Assembly: GCA_040007395.1 (NCBI GenBank)
Contig: JBDTVG010000077.1
Span: 1 to 51,332, forward strand
Direction: 5' to 3'
Source: DATGFK01 sp040007395
GTDB taxonomy: Bacteria; Chloroflexota; Anaerolineae; Aggregatilineales; UBA2796
Length of the DNA stretch: 51,332 nucleotides
A program made the position numbers and the translations under genes. The notes below the pieces were generated by a model. That model was given only the letters and a program-made list of their open reading frames with translations. It searched no databases and was not told the DNA's origin. Shown here piece by piece: positions 9,153 to 17,007 of the stretch (position 1 is the stretch's first letter; each line of letters opens with the position of its first letter).

Positions 9153-9944
9153 CTAATCCCACCAAAAGAGCCAAACCGAGGCGTTGATCAACTGTGCCGC
9201 TAGGTCATCGACCGTTCCGTCATAGTCCATATCACTACAGTAGAGAAACTGCTCCTCAGCGAGTTTGATTGCTATCTCGGGGCTTGTTGGCGGCGAACTG
9301 ACCTGCATTTCAACCGTATCATGGGTTAGGGCAACCACCTCCGCACCATAGGTGTCATACCAATATTTGAACAGATTGACATGCACATCCGGTGGCGGGC
9401 AATCATTCCAGCCGCCAAAGGATAGATAGAGCGGAACGAGCCAGCATTCCTGACTTGGCACTAAAGCCATAAATAGTTCTGGATATGGCTCATTCGTTTT
9501 GTAATCGTAGATACTGGAAATCTTATTAAAGCTGGTAACATTGCTCGGCCAATCACTGCGTGGAAATGGGCCTTCGTCGTTCAACCGTTCTTGGCGCTCC
9601 CGTTCTAGCCATGCGAGGCCAGCGGCACTGCTTACATGCGCGAACGTTTCGGTGGACAAGGGCGAATGCATCACGAATCCCTCGCCATAGACCGATTTCG
9701 GCTCATCATGCCGGGGAATGGACTCTTTGAGAATTCTCATGTCCAGTACTGTACCGAGCAACACAGGCCAGTAGCCAGATACCTCGACAAGGCTGCGTAA
9801 TTGTTCCCATATAATAAGTGCTTCTGAACCGCTCATCTTAAAGTAATAAGTCGTTTTCTTCCCGTTCTTCCAGAGGACCTTAAGCGCAGCAATTTGTAAA
9901 TGATGCTCAGAAAACAGGGCAGTGAGTTTTTGGCGTTGGGCCAT
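9153..9944 (-). CDS. DUF4253 domain protein
   Basis: A 263-residue soluble protein of unknown function. The C-terminal about 110 residues match the DUF4253 family as I know it: VPLYLSFGGWNDCPPP, then YGAEVVALTHDTVE, a helix with AIKLAEEQFLYCSD, and the ending SVWLFWWD. The N-terminal half (1-150) is less conserved. There is no signal peptide or membrane segment. The ATG at 9944 is preceded by GGAGAATCG. The gene lies 74 bases downstream of polyphosphate kinase on the same strand and could be read through from it, although a short hairpin lies in the gap. DUF4253 proteins are often found in scattered single copies with no known role, so I infer nothing further. Confidence 0.8.
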   Translation of the reverse strand: MAQRQKLTALFSEHHLQIAALKVLWKNGKKTTYYFKMSGSEALIIWEQLRSLVEVSGYWPVLLGTVLDMRILKESIPRHDEPKSVYGEGFVMHSPLSTETFAHVSSAAGLAWLERERQERLNDEGPFPRSDWPSNVTSFNKISSIYDYKTNEPYPELFMALVPSQECWLVPLYLSFGGWNDCPPPDVHVNLFKYWYDTYGAEVVALTHDTVEMQVSSPPTSPEIAIKLAEEQFLYCSDMDYDGTVDDLAAQLINASVWLFWWD

Positions 9945-9960
9945 CGATTCTCCACGTCTA

Positions 9961-9984
9961 CTCAGTCATATTGTCCTGACTGAG
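9961..9984 (-). other. Short hairpin between ppk1 and DUF4253 gene
   Basis: CTCAGTC and GACTGAG are a perfect 7-base inverted repeat with a 10-base loop. No T-run follows on the minus strand, so this is either a weak processing or pausing hairpin or chance. Confidence 0.3.
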
Positions 9985-10018
9985 CATTTTGGCACTCAAA
10001 AGGAAGATGAGGCATCGA

Positions 10019-12151
10019 TTAATGGTCGCGACTGTGTTCCATGAACCAACGCTGGCTGTCGATAGCGGCCTGACCCGGCGCAGGACTTAGCCGCTGATAA
10101 CTTCCGTCCGATAGCAGTTCTCTGGCGCGGACATTATCCGCCATCTCAATCGCCAGAATCTCGTCAATGAGCCGCTGCTTGAGCGCTGTGGATTCAACTG
10201 GGAACATCGCCTCGACGCGATTGTTCAGGTTACGCGGCATCAGGTCGGCGCTGCCCAGATAGACATCAGGATTGCCGTTATTGTTGAAATAGTAGATGCG
10301 GCTGTGTTCCAGAAACCGTCCGATCAGACAAGTCACGCGGATATTATCGCTAATGCCGGGGATACCGGGTCGCAGCCCACAAATACCACGTACTAGCAGG
10401 TCGATCTGTACCCCAGCGATAGAAGCTGTATACAGTAACCGGATCATCTCGGCATCGACTAACGAATTCATCTTGAAGATCAGATGGGCTTTCCGACCCG
10501 CCCGCGCATGATCGATCTCACGCTCAATCAGCGCGGTAAGCTGCTTCCGCAGATGTTCCGGCGCAATCAGTAGTTTGCGATAGTTGCGATCAACAATGTG
10601 GTTGGAATACCCAGCAGTCAGGCGATTGAACAGTTCCGACGCATCGGCGGCAATGTCATCGCGGCAAGTGAACATGCACAGATCAGTATAAATTCGCGCT
10701 GTCGAAGCGTTGTAGTTGCCCGTGCTGAGATGGACATAACGACGGATACCGTCGCCCTCCTTGCGGACAACCAGCGCGATTTTGGCATGAGTCTTTAGCC
10801 CACCCGGTACGCCGCGCACAACATGTACACCACTGCCTTCCAGAGTCCGCGCCCAACCGATGTTATTTTCCTCATCGAAGCGTGCCTTGAGTTCGACCAG
10901 TACCGCCACCTGTTTAGAATTTTCTTGAGCACGCAGCAATGATTGGATGATTTGTGAGTTGCTACCCGTGCGATATAACGTCGCTTTGATCGCTAACACT
11001 TGCGGATCTTCGGCGGCTTGCTCGAAGAATTCCAGCACCGGGATAAACGAATCATAGGGTCGATGGATCAAAATATCCTGACGGCGAATCGCGGTAAAAA
11101 TATCCTCTCCGGGGGAAAATGCACTGGGCTGCTGCGGAATATAGAGGGGGGCTTTGAGTTGCGGCATCTCAATATTCGCCAGCAGAAACAGATCGCTCAT
11201 TCCCAATGGCGCACGCAAGGTAAAAATATCTTCCGGCTCGATCTCCAGATTTTCCATAAGAATGGCACGGATCGGTTCGGGCATAGTATCCACCGCGGTC
11301 ATCAGCACTACCTGCCCAAAACGGCGCTGTTGAACACTTTTCTCAATCGTTTCGAGCAAATCCGAGGCTTCTTCCTCGGCAATTTCCATATCATTATTGC
11401 GTGTGATCCGAAAGGCGCTGGCAGCCGTAACCTTCATCCCCGGAAACAATAAATCAAGATTCGCCGTGATCATCTCTTCTAGCCAAACAAGGCGATGGAT
11501 ATGCGGGTCTACTTCGCGCCGTTCAAGCCGCAGTACATCATTGAGTGCTATCAGTCTGGGCAGCACACTCGGCACTTTGACTCGTGCAAAATGTTCATTC
11601 CCTTCTTCATCCTCGATCATGACCGCCAAGTTCAGGCTCAGATTAGAGATATGCGGGAACGGGCGACCCGGATCGACAGCAAGCGGTGTGAGCACCGGGT
11701 AAACCTCGGTCTCGAAGTAGCGGCGCAGCATCCGACGATCTTCCTCACTGAGGCGGTCATAGCTGAGGACATGAATACCATTCTCGGCAAGTTTTGGAAC
11801 AAGCTCGTCGTGGAAGACCCGTCGTTGTTCGATTTTCATGGGTAGCACCCGCTCACGGATCGCGTTAAGCTGCTGCTGCGGGGTCAGCCCATCGGAGGGT
11901 GTATCGACCACGCCTGCTGTCACCTGATCCTTGAGGCCCGACACGCGTACCATATAAAATTCGTCAAGATTATTGCTGAAGATTGCCAGAAAGCGTACCC
12001 GTTCCAAGAGTGGCATCGTAGGATCGAGGGCTTCGGATAGGCAGCGTTCGTTAAACTCTAACCAACTTAATTCGCGGTTAATGTATAACGCAGGATCATA
12101 CAGGTTAGGGGATTGTATATCAGACGAACTAATTGTCTGTATGGTCGTCAT
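10019..12151 (-). CDS. ppk1: Polyphosphate kinase 1
   Basis: Transfers the terminal phosphate of ATP onto polyphosphate, reversibly. About 710 residues, typical for PPK1. The N-terminal domain starts with NRELSWLEFNERCL; the middle head domain follows; the two C-terminal phospholipase D-like domains include THAKIAL (His455 from this start, the probable phosphorylated histidine), RYVHLSTGNYN and the second HxR/K-type element LEHSRIYYF. I chose ATG 12151 because AGGGAAG lies in front of it; the upstream ATG at 12190 has no ribosome site and would add 13 residues. No exopolyphosphatase (ppx) gene is adjacent, unlike in E. coli. The DUF4253 gene follows. Confidence 0.95.
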   Translation of the reverse strand: MTTIQTISSSDIQSPNLYDPALYINRELSWLEFNERCLSEALDPTMPLLERVRFLAIFSNNLDEFYMVRVSGLKDQVTAGVVDTPSDGLTPQQQLNAIRERVLPMKIEQRRVFHDELVPKLAENGIHVLSYDRLSEEDRRMLRRYFETEVYPVLTPLAVDPGRPFPHISNLSLNLAVMIEDEEGNEHFARVKVPSVLPRLIALNDVLRLERREVDPHIHRLVWLEEMITANLDLLFPGMKVTAASAFRITRNNDMEIAEEEASDLLETIEKSVQQRRFGQVVLMTAVDTMPEPIRAILMENLEIEPEDIFTLRAPLGMSDLFLLANIEMPQLKAPLYIPQQPSAFSPGEDIFTAIRRQDILIHRPYDSFIPVLEFFEQAAEDPQVLAIKATLYRTGSNSQIIQSLLRAQENSKQVAVLVELKARFDEENNIGWARTLEGSGVHVVRGVPGGLKTHAKIALVVRKEGDGIRRYVHLSTGNYNASTARIYTDLCMFTCRDDIAADASELFNRLTAGYSNHIVDRNYRKLLIAPEHLRKQLTALIEREIDHARAGRKAHLIFKMNSLVDAEMIRLLYTASIAGVQIDLLVRGICGLRPGIPGISDNIRVTCLIGRFLEHSRIYYFNNNGNPDVYLGSADLMPRNLNNRVEAMFPVESTALKQRLIDEILAIEMADNVRARELLSDGSYQRLSPAPGQAAIDSQRWFMEHSRDH

Positions 12152-12333
12152 AAAAATCTTCCCTGCAATCAATTCTCCGAGACTTTGCATAGTGTGTCGG
12201 AGTATAACACCTGTGTTGTATTTTCCCCGCTATCAAATGGCATAGAACGATATAGCCCGCTTAATCCCGCCCACTTTTGCTGGCGAGATTGCCTCCAACC
12301 TACTACAATAATCATACGATGTTGGAGGAACTC

Positions 12334-13479
12334 ATGCGTAATGCCCCGGTCCTAATCCGTTCGGTATTAGCTCTGGCAACTAGCCTAATGCTAGTGTTGC
12401 CGGGGCTTGCCAGAGCACAAGCTGGACGTGCTACGCTGGTTGCACGAGCGATTCTACCTGCCGCAACACTGGCGGACGGCCTACGTGCGGGACAGTCGCT
12501 ACCTCACAAAACCGTAAACGGCCTCAAGCTGCCCTTTGATACCCAGCCTGTCGGCAGCGTGACCGCGATTACCCCCGGTCAATATGGGGGATCGTGGCTT
12601 GTCCTGACTAACGGCGTATTCGACACTCCCCAAAACAGCAGTGATTATCTGCTGCGTATCTACACAGTAGAAATCGACTGGCGACAGGCCAATGGCGGCG
12701 GCGGTAATGCGTCTGTCGTCGATTGGGTGACACTCTCCGACCCGGCGAAAAAGGTTAGCAAGAACATCGCTAATGCTAGCGCCGCCGGACGACCTTTGAG
12801 TGGTGCAGACTTCAATCCAGTAGCGTTGCGCCGCACTGCCGATGGATCGCTGTGGGTCGCCGAGGCATCTGGCCCGTCACTGCTACATTTTAATGCCAGT
12901 GGAGGGCTGCTGGATGCGCCAATAGGGTTGGGTGGGGGTGGTACATTACAGGGTATGACCGGACTACCCGACGGAACAAGTCTGCTGGTAGCGCAGCGTT
13001 CCGGGACAAAAGTTACCTTTCGCACTTTCGACACCAATAGCCGTGCGTTAGGTAGTAGTGTTGGATCGCTAACGCTCACAGGAGGGGCAAGTACCGCCAG
13101 TGGCTTGACAATGATCAATGCCACTACCGCCTTGATCATTGAGCAGGACGGCAAGGAAAACAAGGCAACGCGCTTCAAGCAAATTTTCCTGATCGATCTG
13201 GGTTCAGGCAACGCTGCACCAATTGTCGATCTGCTGAACATTGCCGACCCTAACAACATCTCTACCGCCGATGTATTTAATAACCCCGCCAATGCTTTTG
13301 GAGTGGGGCAAAAATTTGAGTTCCCGTTTGCCGACATTTCGGCACTTTATCCAGTAGACGCGCAAACGCTGATGGTCGTGAATAACAATAATGTTCCGTT
13401 TGGCTTGGGGCGTAGCACAACTCAGGCGGATGATACAGAATATATTATGGTTCAGCTTGCGCAACCGCTGAACCCTTAA
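12334..13479 (+). CDS. Secreted phytase-esterase-like beta-propeller protein
   Basis: A 381-residue exported protein. A classical signal peptide runs over residues 1-29, ending in GLARAQA. The mature part is beta-rich, with DGSLWVAEASGPSLLHF, a Gly-rich loop, and the ending DTEYIMVQL. This resembles the family called esterase-like activity of phytase (PF13449), whose members are secreted propellers of uncertain substrate. I cannot see a phytase catalytic signature, so the enzymatic name is tentative. ATG 12334 is preceded at the right distance by GGAGG, which rules out the longer frame beginning at 12277. It is divergent from ppk1 and ends 60 bases before the prenyl synthase gene on the same strand. 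Confidence 0.65.
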   Translation: MRNAPVLIRSVLALATSLMLVLPGLARAQAGRATLVARAILPAATLADGLRAGQSLPHKTVNGLKLPFDTQPVGSVTAITPGQYGGSWLVLTNGVFDTPQNSSDYLLRIYTVEIDWRQANGGGGNASVVDWVTLSDPAKKVSKNIANASAAGRPLSGADFNPVALRRTADGSLWVAEASGPSLLHFNASGGLLDAPIGLGGGGTLQGMTGLPDGTSLLVAQRSGTKVTFRTFDTNSRALGSSVGSLTLTGGASTASGLTMINATTALIIEQDGKENKATRFKQIFLIDLGSGNAAPIVDLLNIADPNNISTADVFNNPANAFGVGQKFEFPFADISALYPVDAQTLMVVNNNNVPFGLGRSTTQADDTEYIMVQLAQPLNP

Positions 13480-13539
13480 TCAGAATATATCACCCCTCGC
13501 AAGCGCTTGAAAAACGCATTGACTTTAAGGAAAACTCTG

Positions 13540-14640
13540 GTGACCAAATCCAACGAACGTTTCGCAACCCTCATGGACGAACTAGCCAACCGTAAGCAGA
13601 TTGTCTATGACTATTTATTTAATAGTGAATATGCACTTGGTTTCGCGCCAGTACACATTCGTGATGCGGCTTTTAGCTATCTGAAAATGGGCGGCAAATC
13701 GCTGCGTCCGGCGGTATTGCTGTTAAGCTGCGGTGCGGTTGGTGGTGACGAAAAAACGGCGATCCCGGCAGCCGCGGGCATCGAAGTCTATCACACTTGG
13801 ACGCTGGTTCACGATGACATTATTGATCGGGATGACCGCCGACGCGGTGCACCGACAGTTCACGTTGAGTTTGCGGAACGTGGCGCAAAAGAATTTGGCT
13901 TCAAGGGTGCAGAGGCCGAACACTACGGGCATGTGATCGGTATTCTGGCGGGTGATGTGCAGCAGTCGTGGTCATACATGCTGTTCCATGAGCTTTATAC
14001 CAAATATAAAGTCGATCCAGCGTTAGTATTGAACCTAGTAGGGGAACTAGCTACCCATGTCCAGTTGATGTTGGTCGAAGGTGAAACACTCGACGTACAG
14101 TATGCCAAACGCGAAGTCGTGGCGCTTTCCGAAAATCTGGTGGTTGAGATGCTCCGCAAGAAAACAGGGGTACTATACGAGTTTGCTGGGCGGGCAGGTG
14201 CAACTATTGGCCTAAACGATGCCACCATGACTTCACCGCTGATCCACGATATTGCTGAGTTTTGTAGCAAGTGTGGCACAGCATTCCAGTTGCAAGATGA
14301 TGTACTCGGTGTCGTGGGCGAAACCGCCCAAACCGGAAAACCTGTCGGCGCAGACATCCGCGAAGGCAAAAAGACCCTAATCGTGTACCATGCGCTACTC
14401 AATGCCAACGATGAGCAAAAGCGCGAATTACTTTCGGTCATCGGCAACCTAAACGCTACCGCAACCGAGGTCGAGCAGACCACGAAATTACTGCACAATC
14501 TGGGCGGAATTGACTATACACAACAAGTGGCGACCCAGATGGTCGAAGAAGCAATGGGTCACTTACAAAATGTGCCGCCTTCCGAACATCGCGATCTGTT
14601 ACAGCAGTGGGCAGAATACCTAATAGATCGGCAACTGTGA
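13540..14640 (+). CDS. Polyprenyl (geranylgeranyl-type) diphosphate synthase
   Basis: Condenses isopentenyl diphosphate with allylic diphosphates to make C15-C20 or longer chains for quinones, carotenoids or lipid carriers. All-alpha isoprenyl synthase fold, 366 residues. The first Asp-rich motif is D92-D93-I-I-D96 in LVHDDIIDRDDRRRG, the second is QLQDDVLGVVGE (D253-D254), and GGKSLRP near residue 50 binds IPP. KPVGADIREGKKT is also typical. The region before the first Asp motif has small residues (Glu-Val-Tyr-His), but chain length cannot be decided by eye. I chose GTG 13540 because AAGGA lies 9 bases upstream; the TTG at 13507 has nothing comparable. No other isoprenoid genes are nearby. 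Confidence 0.92.
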   Translation: MTKSNERFATLMDELANRKQIVYDYLFNSEYALGFAPVHIRDAAFSYLKMGGKSLRPAVLLLSCGAVGGDEKTAIPAAAGIEVYHTWTLVHDDIIDRDDRRRGAPTVHVEFAERGAKEFGFKGAEAEHYGHVIGILAGDVQQSWSYMLFHELYTKYKVDPALVLNLVGELATHVQLMLVEGETLDVQYAKREVVALSENLVVEMLRKKTGVLYEFAGRAGATIGLNDATMTSPLIHDIAEFCSKCGTAFQLQDDVLGVVGETAQTGKPVGADIREGKKTLIVYHALLNANDEQKRELLSVIGNLNATATEVEQTTKLLHNLGGIDYTQQVATQMVEEAMGHLQNVPPSEHRDLLQQWAEYLIDRQL

Positions 14641-14718
14641 TGAGGTTCGATACTGAACGTGTAACGAGCTAGAGTAATTTTGGATACTACTCATAATCGT
14701 TACAAGTAGAGGTAGTCT

Positions 14719-14973
14719 ATGTGGTTAGTGTATCTTCGCTTTGTAGATCAAGATCAAATAGTGGCAATGCACATCAGGACAAATAATAAAATTGGTGTTC
14801 AGCAAATTATCGAGATGGCCTCAAAACACGGCTATACACCAACAGCGAGACTAGTCGACCATGCCTCCTTCTATGCTAGCGGCACAATAAAATTTGGAGT
14901 ATCTGGTCTTCATTACCAACAACACCATGAATTCGAGAATCGATGGACGCTAGCCGATAGCACAAAAACTTAA
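14719..14973 (+). CDS. Small orphan protein (84 aa)
   Basis: I do not recognise this protein. It has no signal peptide or membrane helix. The N-terminus is beta-rich (LVYLRFVDQDQ), with a helix around residues 25-38 and a Thr/Tyr-containing middle. An AGAGG ribosome site precedes the ATG and a strong hairpin terminator starts 3 bases after the stop, which together support a real gene. It is slightly more AT-rich than its neighbours. Possibly recently acquired, function unknown. Confidence 0.6.
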   Translation: MWLVYLRFVDQDQIVAMHIRTNNKIGVQQIIEMASKHGYTPTARLVDHASFYASGTIKFGVSGLHYQQHHEFENRWTLADSTKT

Positions 14974-14976
14974 AGT

Positions 14977-15021
14977 AAAAGAGGCCAGAAGTGAGAGAAA
15001 TCTTCACCTCTGGCCTCTTTT
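14977..15021. terminator. Bidirectional intrinsic terminator
   Basis: An 18-base arm at 14977-14994 pairs with the arm at 15004-15021 with a single mismatch; arms start with AAAAGAGGCCAGA and end with TCTGGCCTCTTTT. The flanking A and T runs give a terminator in both directions, between the convergent small orphan gene and the DUF59 gene. Confidence 0.9.
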
Positions 15022-15044
15022 CAATTCAGTCGAATTGCTGACGA

Positions 15045-15359
15045 TTAGTAGAACAAACCCCAATCCTCGCCAGCGCCCTCTTCCATCATTGAAGGGTCCC
15101 ACATTTCCAGACCCAACTCAATTGTGGTGGGGACACCTGTTTTGTCCTGCACGTTGCGGCGGACTTGTTCCATCATCTGTGGCCCGTAGGGACAAAATGG
15201 TGTCGTCAGGAGCATGACAACATGGCTGCTGTCCTGCTTGAGTTCCAACTCACGAATCAAGCCCAACGTGATCACGTCCATGCCGATCTCAGGATCGACC
15301 ACTTCACGGAGTGCGTCACGCACTTCGTCTTCCGAAACTAATGCTTGCATATCTGCCAT
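15045..15359 (-). CDS. DUF59/MIP18-family Fe-S assembly protein (SufT-like)
   Basis: A 104-residue protein of the MIP18 (DUF59) family, whose members help insert or mature iron-sulfur clusters. It has the family pattern VVDPEIGMDVITLGLIREL and a conserved cysteine in TTPFCPYGP (Cys56). The C-terminal 20 residues are acidic and variable. A GAGGAG ribosome site precedes the ATG. It is directly downstream of sufR in the same transcription unit and back to back with sufCBD, which fits a role in the SUF pathway. The name SufT would apply if function is confirmed; the short form here lacks any extra domain. Confidence 0.88.
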   Translation of the reverse strand: MADMQALVSEDEVRDALREVVDPEIGMDVITLGLIRELELKQDSSHVVMLLTTPFCPYGPQMMEQVRRNVQDKTGVPTTIELGLEMWDPSMMEEGAGEDWGLFY

Positions 15360-15382
15360 CGAAAATCTCCTCTGCTGACGGG

Positions 15383-16012
15383 TTAGCCCGCCGAAAGTGC
15401 CGAATTATCTTCAAGGCTGAATGTGCAGCTTCGATCCCCGTGCAGGACACACGAAGTCTGCTGGACGTTCGCGCCCAATACTGACCTGATAAGCGCCCGA
15501 TCTATCTGGCAGATCTCTGGGTGGCGCTGCCCAACATACAAATATGGGCAGTTGAGTTCGGCAAGCACACTGTTCCCGCCGACCTGCTGCACTTGCGCCA
15601 TAAAGCCTTCTTCGCCCAGAATCTCGACGAGATGTTGCAATCGTTCCTTGAGCGTACTTTGCTGGGGCATTGCGCCGTAACGAGCCGCGACCCCTGCCGC
15701 CAACCCATCGATAATTGTACCTACCGCGTCTGGAGAGAGTGTCGCCTTCAATTGATCGAGCAAGCGCTCTGCCAGAACATGATATTTGTTCGGAAAAAGG
15801 CGCAGCGCCGCCTCGGTCAGTGAATATAGGTGGCGTGGCCTACCTACTCCCTGCCGATCTATCTCGACTTGAACCAATCCTTCAGCTTGCAGACTCGTTA
15901 AATGGTGGCGAACCGAGATCGGGCTAAGCCCCAATGTGTTTGCCAGCGATGTGACGGTTGCTTGCTGCTGTGACTTGATCGCTTCCAATACTTGTGAGCG
16001 TGTATCGTGCAT
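15383..16012 (-). CDS. sufR: SufR-like Fe-S-sensing repressor
   Basis: A 209-residue DNA-binding protein. A winged helix of the DeoR/ArsR type spans residues about 5-70 (VTSLANTLGLSPISVRHHL, then GVGRPRHLYSLT). The C-terminal half has four cysteines: LNCPYLY, PEICQID, QTSCVLH and RSCTF, with spacings of 12, 19 and 7. In SufR such cysteines hold a 4Fe-4S or 2Fe-2S cluster and the protein represses the suf operon and itself when the cluster is present. I chose ATG 16012 with GAGGG in front; a GTG four codons earlier is possible. It diverges from sufC, and its promoter faces the sufC promoter. The DUF59 gene is 24 bases downstream. Confidence 0.88.
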   Translation of the reverse strand: MHDTRSQVLEAIKSQQQATVTSLANTLGLSPISVRHHLTSLQAEGLVQVEIDRQGVGRPRHLYSLTEAALRLFPNKYHVLAERLLDQLKATLSPDAVGTIIDGLAAGVAARYGAMPQQSTLKERLQHLVEILGEEGFMAQVQQVGGNSVLAELNCPYLYVGQRHPEICQIDRALIRSVLGANVQQTSCVLHGDRSCTFSLEDNSALSAG

Positions 16013-16036
16013 GGCATCCCTCACTATTCGGGAAGA

Positions 16037-16065
16037 ATCCTAGCACGGCATGGGGGAAAAGTCAA
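16037..16065 (-). promoter_or_regulatory. sufR promoter
   Basis: On the minus strand TTGACT (16065-16060), 17 bases, then TAGGAT (16042-16037). The predicted transcript starts near 16030, about 18 bases before the sufR start. Confidence 0.75.
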
Positions 16066-16094
16066 TATTTCTTATTTTTATCTTGTTTATTGAC
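16061..16094. promoter_or_regulatory. Candidate SufR operator: inverted repeat joining two -35 boxes
   Basis: GTCAATA (16061-16067) and TATTGAC (16088-16094) are perfect inverted copies 20 bases apart. Each includes most of a -35 box, one for sufR and one for sufC. A protein bound here would cover both promoters at once, as expected for an autoregulated SufR. The symmetry may also arise simply because two good -35 boxes face each other. Confidence 0.5.
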
Positions 16095-16118
16095 ACTCCT
16101 CGTGCAAGCTGTTACAAT
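16090..16118 (+). promoter_or_regulatory. sufCBD promoter
   Basis: TTGACA (16090-16095), a 17-base spacer, and TACAAT (16113-16118): a near-consensus sigma-70-type promoter. The start of transcription would be near 16125, leaving a leader of about 90 bases before the sufC start. Confidence 0.85.
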
Positions 16119-16213
16119 TCACGCAAGTAAACATCATGATTCAACGGCATTAACTTCCCAACACACTGCACCATCATTCGCTTCAAGTTATGCCTAAAAG
16201 GAGACTCGGCTTA

Positions 16214-16984
16214 ATGACTGCCGTCTTAGAAATCCGTAACTTGCACGTCAGCATTGGCGGCAAACCAATTTTGAAGGGCGTTAATCTCATCGTCAAGCAG
16301 GGCGAAGTCCATGCGCTGATGGGTCGTAACGGTTCGGGCAAGAGTACCCTCGCCAACGCCTTGATGGGACACCCCTCGTATATCGTAGACGAAGGCCAGA
16401 TTATTTTCGATGGGCAGGATGTTCTGGAGATGGAACCCGACGAACGCAGCCGCGCTGGTCTGTTTCTGGCTTTCCAATATCCCGTAGCGATCCCCGGCGT
16501 GACTCTGGCAAACTTCCTGCGTACTGCAATCAATGCCCGCCTCAAGGCTGTTAATCCTGAGGATAAGGGCATAAGCATCGCGGACTTCCGCAAATTGCTG
16601 ACTGCCAAAATGAACGACCTGCAAATAGATCCTAAATTTGCTGGACGCTATCTGAATCAAGGGTTTTCCGGCGGCGAAATGAAACGCGCCGAAATTCTGC
16701 AATTGGCAACACTTGAGCCAAAGATCGCCATTCTGGACGAAACCGACTCCGGTTTGGATATTGACGCGCTGCGTGTCGTAGCGAACGGAATCAACCAGCT
16801 TATCGGGCCAAATTTAGGTGTGCTGGTCATCACGCACTACGAGCAGTTCCTTAACTACACCAAGCCCGAATTTGTCCATATAATGTTCGATGGTCGTATC
16901 GTTGAAGAAGGCGGCTTTGACCTTGCCGAGAAGATTCAGGCGCAAGGTTACGACTGGATCGCCGAAAAATACGCGACTGCTTAA
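16214..16984 (+). CDS. sufC: Fe-S assembly ATPase SufC
   Basis: ABC-type ATPase of the SufBC2D scaffold complex; ATP hydrolysis by the SufC dimer reshapes SufB-SufD so that a cluster can form. 256 residues, normal length. Walker A GRNGSGKST, Q-loop around FLAFQYPVAIPG, signature FSGGEMKRAEI, Walker B AILDETDSGLD and the H-switch VITHY are all intact. The Asp-Glu-Thr-Asp variant of Walker B is typical of SufC. ATG 16214 has AAAGGAGA upstream; the in-frame ATG at 16190 would contain this ribosome site inside the gene, so I reject it. First gene of sufCBD, 23 bases before sufB. Confidence 0.97.
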   Translation: MTAVLEIRNLHVSIGGKPILKGVNLIVKQGEVHALMGRNGSGKSTLANALMGHPSYIVDEGQIIFDGQDVLEMEPDERSRAGLFLAFQYPVAIPGVTLANFLRTAINARLKAVNPEDKGISIADFRKLLTAKMNDLQIDPKFAGRYLNQGFSGGEMKRAEILQLATLEPKIAILDETDSGLDIDALRVVANGINQLIGPNLGVLVITHYEQFLNYTKPEFVHIMFDGRIVEEGGFDLAEKIQAQGYDWIAEKYATA

Positions 16985-17007
16985 AGTAAAGATAAGGGCG
17001 TACTAAA

